From the NCBI RefSeq assembly GCF_016863115.1, contig NZ_BOOG01000010.1, forward strand, positions 25,100-89,099: DNA of 64,000 nucleotides, given 5' to 3'. The notes below the pieces were generated by a model, which searched no databases, was not told the origin of the DNA, and saw nothing but the letters and a program-made list of their open reading frames with translations. Shown here piece after piece: positions 17,035 to 26,164 of this stretch. A program made the translations under genes and the position numbers. This DNA is from Sphaerimonospora thailandensis. GTDB lineage: Bacteria; Actinomycetota; Actinomycetes; Streptosporangiales; Streptosporangiaceae. Position 1 is the first letter of the stretch. Every line of letters begins with the position of its first letter.

Positions 17035-17994
17035 GTGGCGGTGGACGCCGGGCTCTATCGGGCGGATCTCGAGGCCAAGCCGGAGGCGCTGGGGGCGCTG
17101 GCCGACCGACTCGAACGGTGTGACCCGTTCGAGAACCTGCCCGAGGATTTCGATCGGATCGTCTTCCTCGGCATGGGCAGTTCCCGGTACGCCGCGGGTG
17201 TGGCCGCGCAGCGGCTCCGGGCGGCCGGGATCGACGCGATCGCCGAATACGCCTCCGCCTCGCTCGGCACGCCACCGGGCCCCCGGACCGTGGCCGTGGC
17301 CATCTCGGCGACCGGCGGCAGCCGGGAGACGCTCGACGCGCTGGCCCGCCACACCGGCGAGTCGTTCGTCGTGGCGATGACGAACGCGCCCGGGTCCCCG
17401 GTCACCGACGGCGCCGACCTCGTGGTGCCGATGGCCGCCGGGGAGGAGCGCGGCGGCGTGGCCTGCCGCACGTTCCAGCACACGCTGGCCCTCCTGCTCA
17501 CGCTGGCGGCCCGCTTCCGGAGCGGCGAGAGCGGCGCCGGGCTCGTACGGCGGGCCGCCGAGGCGACGGCCGACCTGCTCGACCGGCGCGTCGAATGGCT
17601 GGCGGACGCCGGGGCGCTGCTGGACGGGCCGGACGGCGTCTACACGATCGCGCCGGCCGAGCGGCTGTCGTCGGCCGAGCAGTCCGCGCTCATGTTCCGC
17701 GAAGGTCCGCGCCGCCAGGCCGACGCCTGCGAGACCGGTGACTGGGCCCACGTGGACGTGTATCTGACCAAGACCCGCGACTACCGGGCGCTCGTGTTCC
17801 CCGGCTCGCCCTACGACGAGCAGGCCATGGACTGGATCAGGCGGCGCGGCTCCACCGTGCTCACGATCGGAGGCGATCTCGCCGGTCAGGCGGGCTCGAT
17901 CCGCTACCGGCACGACACCGATCCCGACGTGGCGCTGCTCACCGAGACCCTGGTGGCCGAGCTCGTCGCCGCCATATGGTGGGCGCGCGGATAG
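17035..17994 (+). CDS. SIS domain sugar-phosphate protein
   Basis: This 319-residue protein has two sugar-isomerase (SIS) domains, as in the isomerase half of GlmS and in AgaS/FrlB enzymes. Signatures are F-L-G-M-G-S-S-R-Y-A near residue 45, A-I-S-A-T-G-G-S-R-E-T near residue 92 and P-A-E-R-L-S-S-A-E-Q-S-A-L near residue 205. These bind aminosugar or fructosamine 6-phosphates, catalysing isomerisation, deamination or deglycation. Placed after a kinase, it would plausibly act on the 6-phosphate that the kinase makes. Start is GTG at 17035 with a purine-rich AGAGGGAGAG upstream. Confidence 0.85.
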   Translation: MAVDAGLYRADLEAKPEALGALADRLERCDPFENLPEDFDRIVFLGMGSSRYAAGVAAQRLRAAGIDAIAEYASASLGTPPGPRTVAVAISATGGSRETLDALARHTGESFVVAMTNAPGSPVTDGADLVVPMAAGEERGGVACRTFQHTLALLLTLAARFRSGESGAGLVRRAAEATADLLDRRVEWLADAGALLDGPDGVYTIAPAERLSSAEQSALMFREGPRRQADACETGDWAHVDVYLTKTRDYRALVFPGSPYDEQAMDWIRRRGSTVLTIGGDLAGQAGSIRYRHDTDPDVALLTETLVAELVAAIWWARG

Positions 17995-18205
17995 CTCGAT
18001 CCGTCTGACGCAGGATCCAGCGAGCGGCCCGCTGGATCAGCGTCCGCTGGGCGAGGCCAACATTTTCCACAAGTAGCGATCGGGAGCGTTCGTGGACGAG
18101 CGTCTTGAGAGGGCGATACGGGCCGTACGACGCGATGGGACGGGCTTGAGCCGACGTTCGACAAATCAGCAAGCGACTGGATGATGTGCCGCTAGTCTCG
18201 TCGGC

Positions 18206-19492
18206 ATGCTACCGGGAACCGTTCCACGTCTGGCCGAGCCGCGGCTCGAACTCCTTGCGGGAGGGCTCCGGGTCGTCATCGTCAACGGCCCCCGCCAGGG
18301 CGGCAAAAGCACACTGCTCCAGGCCTACCACAGGGAACACGGCGGCGAGTACCTGTCGCTCGATGACGAGGAGACGCTGCGCGCCTCGCTGGACGATCCC
18401 ATAGGGTTCCCCCGCTACCAGTCACGTCCCACACTGATCGACGAGGTGCAGCGCGGCGGCGACGCGCTGGTCCGCGGCATCAAACTGGTCGTCGATGAGA
18501 CCAATCACCGTGGCCAGTTCATCTTGTCTGGCTCGTCGCGCTTCCTCACGGTTCCAAATCTGTCCGAGTCGCTCGCGGGCCGGGCGGGGTTCATCGAGTT
18601 GTGGCCGCTTGCCAGTGCTGAACTGCATGGCGGCCCGGCGGACTTCTGCGACCAGGTGTTCAAAGACCCGACCGCGCTGCTCGGCCGCTCCTCGGTCTGG
18701 CGGCGGGAGGACTATCTGCGTGCCATCACCCGGGGCGGCTTCCCCGAAGCCGTTGAGCTCGTCGATCCTCGACTGAGGAAAGCCTGGTACGACGGATACC
18801 TCGCCACCGTGACAACTCGCGACATCACGGATTTCGCGCAAATCCACCAGGTGAGCGCGCTGCCCACGCTCATGCGCCTGGTCGCCGCGAGATCCGGAGG
18901 TCCGTTCGTGCTCGCCGACGTCGCTCGTGGCGCCGGCCTGAGCCCCGCCACGGCCAAGACGTACGCGATCTATCTGGAGACCGTCTTCCAACTCGGACAG
19001 GTGCCCGCCTGGTCCACCAACCTCACCTCCAAAATCACCAAGTCTCCGCGGATGTTCGTGACGGACTCCGGCCTGGCCGCGCACCTGCTCAACGTGAGCG
19101 AGGACGCCCTGCTGCCTGCCGGGCATCCGGCCCTGGGCGGCCTGGTAGAGACCTTCGTCTACACCGAACTACTCAAACTGCGCACATTCAGCGAGACTCC
19201 CTTCGAGATCCACCATTACCGCGACCGGGACGGCCGGGAGATCGACTTCATCCTCGAAAGCTCCGATGGCCGCGTCGTCGGCCTCGAGGTCAAGGCCAGC
19301 AGTTCCCCCGGCAGCGAGGCGTCGAAGCATCTGCGCTGGTTGAAGGATCGACTGGGTGATCGGATGCTCGCCGGAGCCGTCCTGCATTTGGGAACCTTCG
19401 CCGGCTCCCACGGCGGCGGCATCTACTCCATGCCCGTCTCGTCCCTCTGGGGCCACGCCGGGCCCTGGCCAGGCTCCGGCACCTCGCGCTGA
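18206..19492 (+). CDS. AAA-family ATPase with DUF4143 domain
   Basis: This 428-residue protein is of the bacterial ATPase family that pairs an N-terminal AAA_14 domain with a C-terminal DUF4143 domain. Walker A is N-G-P-R-Q-G-G-K-S-T near residue 28; T-L-I-D-E-V-Q near residue 77 is Walker B, and I-L-S-G-S-S-R-F is the sensor-1 segment. The C-terminal part holds H-H-Y-R-D-R-D-G-R-E-I-D-F-I and V-G-L-E-V-K-A, a nuclease-like D-E-x-K arrangement. The cellular role of this family is not established. The gene stands alone; its end overlaps the convergent kinase gene by 70 bases. Confidence 0.9.
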   Translation: MLPGTVPRLAEPRLELLAGGLRVVIVNGPRQGGKSTLLQAYHREHGGEYLSLDDEETLRASLDDPIGFPRYQSRPTLIDEVQRGGDALVRGIKLVVDETNHRGQFILSGSSRFLTVPNLSESLAGRAGFIELWPLASAELHGGPADFCDQVFKDPTALLGRSSVWRREDYLRAITRGGFPEAVELVDPRLRKAWYDGYLATVTTRDITDFAQIHQVSALPTLMRLVAARSGGPFVLADVARGAGLSPATAKTYAIYLETVFQLGQVPAWSTNLTSKITKSPRMFVTDSGLAAHLLNVSEDALLPAGHPALGGLVETFVYTELLKLRTFSETPFEIHHYRDRDGREIDFILESSDGRVVGLEVKASSSPGSEASKHLRWLKDRLGDRMLAGAVLHLGTFAGSHGGGIYSMPVSSLWGHAGPWPGSGTSR

Positions 19493-21615
19493 TCAGTCAT
19501 CTCGGGCGCCGGGGAGGGCGTCGGCGGAGGCGCGTCGTGGGGGCACGGGCGCCCTTTCGCCACCACGTCGGCAGAGGCCGTCGCGCCCCCCGGTGAGGTG
19601 GTGACCGTGGCGGTCCTGACATCCTCGAAACCGCACTCCGGCTGGTCGAAGGACACTTTGAACGACGTCGTGTAGTCCGTCGATCCGGACAGCTTCCTCG
19701 TCGCTTCACGCCGGACGGCGGCGGTTCGCCCCTTGTGCGTCAGCCGCTGCGTGAAGGTGATCGTGAGATCCACCGGGGCCGTCGTGCCTCTGGTCGTCAC
19801 CCGTACGGTGGCCTCCGTGCCGTCCCAGGAGTCGATGGAGACGGACGGGCAGGGCGCACTCGTCACCTTCATCAGCCTGGTCCGGGTCCCGCCCGCCGCC
19901 TGCGGCATCGTCCTGGCCGTCACCCGCCGGAAGACGGTGGTGCCGCAGGCCGGTGGCGGGAAGCCGTACCGGACGGTCTGCGCGTAGGAGTTCGCACCAC
20001 GCAGGGGGATGGTCCGGCGCGGGCCGGGGGCCAGCCGACGGGGGGAGGAACCCTCGGCGAACCGGACCATGAGCAGTGCTCGCCCGCTACTGGTGGTCTG
20101 CACGCCGATCGTCGCCGAATCGCCGTCGAACTCGGTTATGTCGAGCGCCGTCACCTTCATGGGTGGCGTCGTCGGCGCGGTGGACTGCTCATCAGCAGGC
20201 TCGACAGAAGGCTCGATGGTGGGGCCACCGGTCGGCCCGCGGGTCGTGTCGGGATCGATGGGCCACCCGAAGATCGGCTGTCCGGCCGCGGAACCGCGCT
20301 GCGCCATTTTGGCCGGGGCCAGTCGGGTGGGGGCCAGTCGGGTGCGGGCCATTTCGGTCGGGTGCGAGTCGGGCATCGCGCGGGGCGGCACAGGGGAGGG
20401 CGCGGACGGCCTGGGTGAGGACACGCCCGGGCCCGGCGACGGTTGCACGATTCGGCTGTGCGGCGGCGGGCTGAGTCTGTTCGGCTGGGTGAACATCCGG
20501 GCGGAGGGAATGCCCCGATCCGCCGCGACGATCGCCACGATCACCATCGCCGACAGCACGGCCGCGCCGATCGTGAACCGGGGTCCCGAGTGCATCTGCC
20601 GACCGGTGAGCATGGCCCGGCCGGGCGGCCTGCGCCGGAACAACCTACGGCGGAACGGCCTCCGGGTGGGTGGCGTCCGGGCGAGCATGGTGCGACCGAG
20701 GGAGGTCCGGGCGATCGAGGTGCTCACCTCGATCGGCTCGGCGGGGGTCGCCAGTGGGAACGTCAGCGCCAGCAGGGTGGCCAGTTCGGCGAGGCGGCGG
20801 CGGCCGCGCCGCTCCCAGTCGGGTCCGTACGCCCCGGCCGCCGCGGCCTCCAGTTCGGTGAGGAACGCCCGGGCGCCGGCCGGCCGGTCGGCCGGGTTCT
20901 TGGCCAGTCCCCGCGCCATGAGGCGGCGTACCGGGGCCGGCGCGTCGACGACCGGGATCGGCGCGCTCCGGTGCTGGTGCCGCAGCGCTGTCGGGTGCTC
21001 GGCCCGGTACGGCTTGCGCCCGGTGAGGCATTCGAAGAACACGCAGGTGGCTGCGTAGACGTCGGCGGCCGGGCCGGAGGGTCCGCCGTCCCATTGCTCC
21101 GGCGCCATATAGGGCGGTGTCCCGGCGGGCGTACCGGGCTCTCCGCTCGGCGTGGCTATCCCGAAGTCCGAGAGCTTGCTGGTCCCGTCGGCCTGGACCA
21201 GCACGTTCTCCGGTTTGTAGTCCCGGTGCACGATGCCCGCGGCGTGTGCGGCCGCCAGGCCTTTGAGCGACCCCTTCAGCACCGCGAGTGCCGCCTCCGG
21301 GCCGGTAGGTCCGTGCTGGGCGAGGATCGCGCGCAGCGAGACTCCGTCGATGAGCTCCATGACGATCGCCGCGCCGTCGCGGGCCTCGACGTATTCGTAG
21401 AGCCGCACGATGGCGGGGTCGTCGAGCTCCACCATGATCCGGGCTTCCTGACGGAGCCCGGCCAGAAACAGGGGGTCGCCCCTCAGCTCGTCACGCAGAT
21501 ACTTGACGGCGACATAGGCCCCGGTGGCGGTATAGGTCGCGAGCACCACCCTGCCGGTGCCGCCCGTCCCGAGCTCGCGCACTTCCCGGTATCCCGGGAC
21601 CGACCAGGCGTCCAT
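19423..21615 (-). CDS. Transmembrane serine/threonine protein kinase
   Basis: This is a 730-residue Hanks-type kinase. The kinase domain spans residues ~8-255, with glycine loop G-T-G-G-T-G-R-V near 17, Lys38, H-R-D-Y-K-P-E-N at 130-137, D-F-G at 150-152 and A-P-E at 171-173. A basic, Pro/Arg-rich juxtamembrane region follows, then one membrane span at about 346-366. The extracellular part has a Pro/Ser-rich linker and two related beta-rich repeats (roughly 480-585 and 586-690), each with a P-x-C-G and a final x-P-C-P cysteine pair. It should sense an external signal and phosphorylate cytoplasmic targets. No PASTA repeats are seen. Confidence 0.92.
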   Translation of the reverse strand: MDAWSVPGYREVRELGTGGTGRVVLATYTATGAYVAVKYLRDELRGDPLFLAGLRQEARIMVELDDPAIVRLYEYVEARDGAAIVMELIDGVSLRAILAQHGPTGPEAALAVLKGSLKGLAAAHAAGIVHRDYKPENVLVQADGTSKLSDFGIATPSGEPGTPAGTPPYMAPEQWDGGPSGPAADVYAATCVFFECLTGRKPYRAEHPTALRHQHRSAPIPVVDAPAPVRRLMARGLAKNPADRPAGARAFLTELEAAAAGAYGPDWERRGRRRLAELATLLALTFPLATPAEPIEVSTSIARTSLGRTMLARTPPTRRPFRRRLFRRRPPGRAMLTGRQMHSGPRFTIGAAVLSAMVIVAIVAADRGIPSARMFTQPNRLSPPPHSRIVQPSPGPGVSSPRPSAPSPVPPRAMPDSHPTEMARTRLAPTRLAPAKMAQRGSAAGQPIFGWPIDPDTTRGPTGGPTIEPSVEPADEQSTAPTTPPMKVTALDITEFDGDSATIGVQTTSSGRALLMVRFAEGSSPRRLAPGPRRTIPLRGANSYAQTVRYGFPPPACGTTVFRRVTARTMPQAAGGTRTRLMKVTSAPCPSVSIDSWDGTEATVRVTTRGTTAPVDLTITFTQRLTHKGRTAAVRREATRKLSGSTDYTTSFKVSFDQPECGFEDVRTATVTTSPGGATASADVVAKGRPCPHDAPPPTPSPAPEMTDQREVPEPGQGPAWPQRDETGME

Positions 21616-21891
21616 GACCCCGCCCCCTCGGATAGCCCCTGAACCAAGGTCCCATCCGAAAGGCCGACTGTCACCGGAGCATTAGTGTCACTCGCAGGTT
21701 GTACTCCCGTCCCTGCCCGTTGCGGCGCTTCGTCCACCCAGGATCCTGGCGTCGGCGGCCTTCCGGAATGAGGTGATGGCCGCACTCCGGTTCCGGAACG
21801 GGATAGCGGTTTCTGGCCTTTACGGTGGGTCGCGGTCCGGTCACACTTGGAACGTTCGATTGTCAGGCAACGGAGCAGGAGGGAGTACGAC

Positions 21892-21969
21892 ATGGTTCCA
21901 GGCTGCGGACAGTGCTCGTGTAGCTTGGAGGAACGGCCCCCGCGATGGCAGATCACCATCGAGACGTAA
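21892..21969 (+). CDS. Tiny Cys-containing peptide, 25 residues
   Basis: This is a short ATG-to-TAA reading frame with an excellent ribosome binding site (AGGAGGGAG at 21877-21885, 6 bases before the ATG). The peptide starts M-V-P-G-C-G-Q-C-S-C-S, giving a C-x2-C-x-C cluster, and ends W-Q-I-T-I-E-T. A strong hairpin begins 3 bases after the stop. No family is recognised. The combination of ribosome binding site, cysteine cluster and terminator argues for a real gene or a regulatory leader peptide. It lies alone between the kinase gene, which is divergent, and the GNAT gene, which is convergent. Confidence 0.6.
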   Translation: MVPGCGQCSCSLEERPPRWQITIET

Positions 21970-21972
21970 GAA

Positions 21973-21997
21973 AACGGCCCGGTCGAACCGGGCCGTT
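21973..21997. terminator. Shared terminator of the tiny peptide gene and the GNAT gene
   Basis: A perfect 11-bp stem (AACGGCCCGGT pairing with ACCGGGCCGTT) with a 3-base loop. On the minus strand it is followed by TTTTCTTACG, so it ends the GNAT transcript. It also closes the plus-strand peptide gene, though with a weaker T-tract there. Confidence 0.85.
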
Positions 21998-22021
21998 CCC
22001 CACATCTCACCCGGGACGTGT

Positions 22022-22864
22022 TCAGAACAGGACCGACATGAAGGTGTCGACGTCCCGGAAGCCGACCTTCCGGTAGGCGGCCCGGGCGGGCAGGTTGTAG
22101 TCGTTGACATAAAGGGTGACGAGCGGGGCGAAGTAACTCATCGCCTGCTCCACGACGGCCGCCATGCCGGACACCGCGTGACCGCGCCCCCTGAGTTCGG
22201 GATCCACCCACACACCCTGGACCTGGCAGGCCTGTGGGGTGACCGCGCCGATCTCCGCTTTGAACACCACCCGGCCGTCCTCGATCCTGGCGTAGGACCG
22301 GCCGATGCGGATCAGTTCGGCGACCCTCGACCGGTAGAGCGCGCCGCCGTCCCCGCTGTCCGGGGAGATGCCGACCTCCTCGGTGAACATCGCCACGCAG
22401 GCCGGCAGCAGGACGCCGAACTGTTCGGGGCGGACCCTCCGTACGAGCGGGTCCGGCTCGACGTGCGGCAGCGACCTGGTCACCATGACCGGCTGCGACC
22501 TTCTGATCGCGCGGGCCGGGCCCCAGTGCGGCTCCAGCCGCTCCCATAGCCGCTCGACCGCCTCCGCAGGACCGACGATCGACGAGCAGCGCCGTCCCTG
22601 CCTGCGCGCGCGGTCGGCGAACGCGTGCAGAGCCTCGGGTGTGGCGTTGACGGGGACCAGGTTGGCTCCGGCATAGCACAGGGACACAAGCCCGCCGCGC
22701 GGGCCGAACCCCCACATCTGACCGCCGAGCCGCGAGGTGTTGAGCCCCACGGCCCTGACCCGGGAGGCGACGAATACGTTGGCGACCGGGTCCGTGTCGA
22801 GGAGCGCCAGCACCTCGTCGCGATCGCTGTCGTCGAGCACGCGCGACGCCGATGTACGCAGCAT
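22022..22864 (-). CDS. GNAT N-acetyltransferase with DUF4081 domain
   Basis: This 280-residue protein has an N-terminal DUF4081-like half and a C-terminal GNAT acetyltransferase domain, with the acetyl-CoA-binding V-D-P-E-L-R-G-R-G-H-A near residue 205 and L-Y-V-N-D-Y-N-L-P-A-R-A-A-Y-R-K-V-G-F at the end. It is the orthologous type to the acetyltransferase that follows ispG in many actinobacteria (Rv2867c in M. tuberculosis). Here a hydrolase gene separates it from ispG. Its acceptor substrate is not known. A GTG sits directly before the chosen ATG. Confidence 0.88.
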   Translation of the reverse strand: MLRTSASRVLDDSDRDEVLALLDTDPVANVFVASRVRAVGLNTSRLGGQMWGFGPRGGLVSLCYAGANLVPVNATPEALHAFADRARRQGRRCSSIVGPAEAVERLWERLEPHWGPARAIRRSQPVMVTRSLPHVEPDPLVRRVRPEQFGVLLPACVAMFTEEVGISPDSGDGGALYRSRVAELIRIGRSYARIEDGRVVFKAEIGAVTPQACQVQGVWVDPELRGRGHAVSGMAAVVEQAMSYFAPLVTLYVNDYNLPARAAYRKVGFRDVDTFMSVLF

Positions 22865-22963
22865 CACGGGCCAAGCCTACGCGACCATGTTGTTTTTGGA
22901 AGTCGGGGACTGTTTGCGAGGCGCCGTCCGCCCCGCAGCGGGAGATGACTCGTGAAGCCCTCC

Positions 22964-24721
22964 CTAACGGCGTGCCGACCGCACCAGGTCGTGCCTCGGT
23001 GTCCTGAGCAGGTCCCGGTGATCCCGTACGGCCCCCGGCGCCGCTTTGCGTGCCGCCGCTTTGCCTGCCGCCGATTTCCGTGCCGTCGGCCGTGGGCCGG
23101 GCTGGGCAGGGCAGGTCGCGTCGGCGCCGCGTACGCCCCGGCGCTGCGGCAGCAGGGCCGCGTCCCGCAGATATGCGGCGAGTTGCCGGTCGACGCAGGG
23201 GTTCCCGGCCAGCGACACACCATGGTTGCCCCCGCCCACCTCGGTGAGCAGCCGGGCCGTCGGGAAGCGGCCGCGCATGCGCAGGGCGCCCGCGTACGGC
23301 GTGGCCGCGTCACGCTCGGCCTGAATCAGCAGCACCGGCGGCAGTCGGTCGGCCCCGATCTTCACCGGGGTGCCGCCGCGCACCGGCCAGAAGGCGCAGG
23401 GCGCGTTGTAGACGGCGTTCTGCCAGGCCATGAACGGTGCCTTCGCGTGCATCTTCACCGTGTCCGCGTGCCAGCGGGACCAGTCACGCGGCCAGGCCGC
23501 GTCGCGGCACTCGACTCCCAGATAGACGGCATAGGAGTTCTCCTCCTCGGCGTCCACCTCGGCCTGGTCGTGGAAGAGTTTGACAAGGCCGGTCGTGTCC
23601 CCCCTGCGCACGTAGGCGGAGAACGCTTCGGCGAGAGCCGGCCAGAGCAGGTTCGAGTAGCCGCCCGAGGTGTAGATGTCGTCCAGTTCGCTGGGGCCGA
23701 CGATCCCCCCGGCCGGCCGCTCCCGCAGGCGTGACCGCATCGAGGACCACGCGAACTCCACCGCCCTTTCGGTACGGCCCAGCCGGTAGGCGTCGTGGTG
23801 CTCCGCCATCCAGGCCAGGAAGTCGCGCTGGCGGCGATCGAAGCTGCGGTCCTGGGCGAGGTTCACGTCGTACCAGACGCCCTCGGGGTCGACCACGCTG
23901 TCCAGCACGAGCCGGCGTACCCGCTTGGGGAACAACGTGGCGTAGACGGCACCGAGATAGGTGCCGTACGAGTAGCCCAGGTAGCTGATCTTCTCCTCGC
24001 CCAGGGCCGCGCGGATCATGTCCATGTCCCGCGCCGTGTTCTCGGTCGTGAGGTACGGCAGGAACCACGACCAACGGTTGCCGCACGCCTCGGCGTACTG
24101 CCTGGCCCGGGCGACCAGCACGTCCTCCTCGGCCTTGCCGCGCGGCACGTTGTCCGGGCGCGGCGGGGCGTAGTAGTGCTTGGGATTCACGCAGGCGATG
24201 GCCGGCCGGCTGGCGCCGACTCCGCGCGGGTCGAACCCGATCACGTCGAACCTCGTGGCGATGTCCCGGGGCAGCTGGGACGCGACGAACCTGGCCAGCT
24301 CCAACCCCGAGCCGCCCGGACCCCCGGGATTGACCAGCAGCGAGCCGAGGTGGTTGCCGTCCCTGGAGACCGAGCCCCTGATCCGGTTCAACGCGATCGT
24401 TATCTGCTGGCCGTACGGCTCGGCGTAGTCGAGCGGCACCCGGACCGTCCCGCACTCCTCGCCCTGCGCCCGGTTCCTGCTCTGCTTGGCGGGCAGCACA
24501 GGGCCGAGAGCGGCGCCGAGCTTCGACGACAGTCCCGAACGCTCACAGGGACCCCAGGTGATCCCCTGCCGTCCCCGCCAGGGCGCCGGGTGGGACGCGT
24601 CCGGGAGAGCCCGCGCTCCGGCGGCGCCGATCGCCCAGACAGGGCCTACCGGGCCGACCGGCCCGACCAATCCGGTGACCAGCACCGTCACACCCGCGAA
24701 CACTCCGACGACCCGCTTCAC
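22964..24721 (-). CDS. Secreted alpha/beta hydrolase, tripeptidyl aminopeptidase-like
   Basis: This 585-residue protein starts with a Sec-type signal (V-K-R-V-V-G-V-F-A-G then a Val/Gly-rich core to about residue 38). The alpha/beta-hydrolase fold shows the oxyanion motif L-V-N-P-G-G-P-G-G-S-G, the nucleophile serine in Y-L-G-Y-S-Y-G-T, an acid in Q-A-E-R-D-A-A-T-P and the histidine in G-G-G-N-H-G-V. This is the S33 tripeptidyl-aminopeptidase (SlpD/SlpE/TAP) pattern of Streptomyces, proteins that trim N-terminal peptides outside the cell. The C-terminus carries a Lys/Arg/Ala-rich tail. Start GTG at 24721 has GGGAG 8 bases before it. Confidence 0.9.
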   Translation of the reverse strand: MKRVVGVFAGVTVLVTGLVGPVGPVGPVWAIGAAGARALPDASHPAPWRGRQGITWGPCERSGLSSKLGAALGPVLPAKQSRNRAQGEECGTVRVPLDYAEPYGQQITIALNRIRGSVSRDGNHLGSLLVNPGGPGGSGLELARFVASQLPRDIATRFDVIGFDPRGVGASRPAIACVNPKHYYAPPRPDNVPRGKAEEDVLVARARQYAEACGNRWSWFLPYLTTENTARDMDMIRAALGEEKISYLGYSYGTYLGAVYATLFPKRVRRLVLDSVVDPEGVWYDVNLAQDRSFDRRQRDFLAWMAEHHDAYRLGRTERAVEFAWSSMRSRLRERPAGGIVGPSELDDIYTSGGYSNLLWPALAEAFSAYVRRGDTTGLVKLFHDQAEVDAEEENSYAVYLGVECRDAAWPRDWSRWHADTVKMHAKAPFMAWQNAVYNAPCAFWPVRGGTPVKIGADRLPPVLLIQAERDAATPYAGALRMRGRFPTARLLTEVGGGNHGVSLAGNPCVDRQLAAYLRDAALLPQRRGVRGADATCPAQPGPRPTARKSAAGKAAARKAAPGAVRDHRDLLRTPRHDLVRSARR

Positions 24722-24861
24722 CGGCCACGCTCCCTCTGCTCTCAAACGGCAGAGGACAGCTTCCCGGACGTGATCGCAGGGCTACCGCCCACACTACCCG
24801 ATCATTACCATTCCGTAGTCACTCTATTGCGCCATGTAATGGAGTGGCCGGCATACGACGA

Positions 24862-26022
24862 TCAGTGGACCACGACCTCGGGGCCGGGCTCGTCGTCGAG
24901 GTCCACATCCACACCCATGGCCTCGGCGAGGCGCAGGGCCTCCTCGATGAGGGTCTCCACGATCTGCGACTCGGGCACGGTCTTGATGACCTCACCCTTG
25001 ACGAAGATCTGGCCCTTGCCGTTGCCGGAGGCGACGCCGAGGTCGGCCTCGCGCGCCTCTCCCGGGCCGTTGACGACGCAGCCCATCACCGCGACGCGCA
25101 GCGGGACGTTCAGCCCCTCCAGCCCCGCCTGCACCTGTTCGGCGAGGGTGTAGACGTCCACCTGGGCCCGGCCGCAGGACGGACAGGAGACGATCTCCAG
25201 GCCACGCTCGCGCAGGCCCAGCGACTCCAGGATCTGGGTGCCGACCTTGACCTCCTCGACCGGCGGCGCGGACAGCGAGACCCGGATCGTGTCGCCGATG
25301 CCCTCGGCCAGCAGCGCGCCGAACGCGACGGCCGACTTGATCGTGCCCTGGAACGCGGGACCGGCCTCGGTGACGCCGAGGTGCAGCGGATAGTCGCACC
25401 GCTCGGCGAGCAGGCGGTACGCCTGGATCATCACGACGGGGTCGTTGTGCTTCACCGAGATCTTGATGTCGCGGAAGTCATGCTCCTCGAACAGTGAGCA
25501 CTCCCACAGCGCCGACTCGACCAGGGCCTCGGGTGTGGCCTTGCCATACTTGCGGAGCAGGCGCGGGTCGAGCGAGCCCGCGTTGACGCCGATGCGGATC
25601 GGCACCCCGGCGGCCGAGGCGGCCTTGGCGATCTCGCCGACCTTGTCGTCGAACTTCTTGATGTTGCCCGGGTTCACCCGTACGGCCGCGCACCCGGCGT
25701 CGATGGCGGCGAACACGTACTTCGGCTGGAAGTGGATGTCGGCGATCACCGGGATCTGGGACTTCTTCGCGATGGCCGCAAGCGCGTCGGCGTCGTCCTG
25801 CGACGGTACGGCCACCCGCACGATCTGGCAGCCGGCCGCGGTGAGCTCGGCGATCTGCTGAAGTGTCGCGTTGACGTCGGAGGTCGGCGTGGTGGTCATC
25901 GACTGCACCGAAACGGGAGCGTTCCCGCCCACCGCGACCGGGCCGACCATGATCTGGCGCGATGCCCGCCGCTTGGCGATCGGCTGGGTCCGGACGGTGG
26001 GAATCCCGAGATCAACTGACAT
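24862..26022 (-). CDS. ispG: 4-hydroxy-3-methylbut-2-en-1-yl diphosphate synthase
   Basis: This 386-residue protein is IspG (GcpE), which converts methylerythritol cyclodiphosphate to HMBPP in the MEP isoprenoid pathway in the cytosol. The three cysteine ligands of the 4Fe-4S cluster are at 280 and 283 (S-C-P-S-C-G-R) and 315 (G-C-V-V-N-G-P-G-E), with Glu322 completing the site. The N-terminal TIM barrel has [11 protein letters not shown] and A-D-I-H-F-Q-P. Length is normal. dxr, an earlier step of the same pathway, lies 1.3 kb away on the other strand. Confidence 0.97.
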   Translation of the reverse strand: MSVDLGIPTVRTQPIAKRRASRQIMVGPVAVGGNAPVSVQSMTTTPTSDVNATLQQIAELTAAGCQIVRVAVPSQDDADALAAIAKKSQIPVIADIHFQPKYVFAAIDAGCAAVRVNPGNIKKFDDKVGEIAKAASAAGVPIRIGVNAGSLDPRLLRKYGKATPEALVESALWECSLFEEHDFRDIKISVKHNDPVVMIQAYRLLAERCDYPLHLGVTEAGPAFQGTIKSAVAFGALLAEGIGDTIRVSLSAPPVEEVKVGTQILESLGLRERGLEIVSCPSCGRAQVDVYTLAEQVQAGLEGLNVPLRVAVMGCVVNGPGEAREADLGVASGNGKGQIFVKGEVIKTVPESQIVETLIEEALRLAEAMGVDVDLDDEPGPEVVVH

Positions 26023-26164
26023 TTCAGCACCTTGTGTGTTGGCGAGCCCGGCGAGCCGATGTGCCGGCGGTCCCAGTCTAGGGATGTCCGGCGATGGCGG
26101 GGCGTCCGCGATTCACCTCCGCCACCCTCCGTTGACCGGTGGCTCCAACGCCCGGGTCAATGTG

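Noticed and set aside
17939..18172. Minus-strand short frame between the SIS gene and the DUF4143 ATPase, considered as a transposase fragment
   Set aside because: It has no DDE or recombinase motif, no terminal inverted repeats, and overlaps the SIS gene end.
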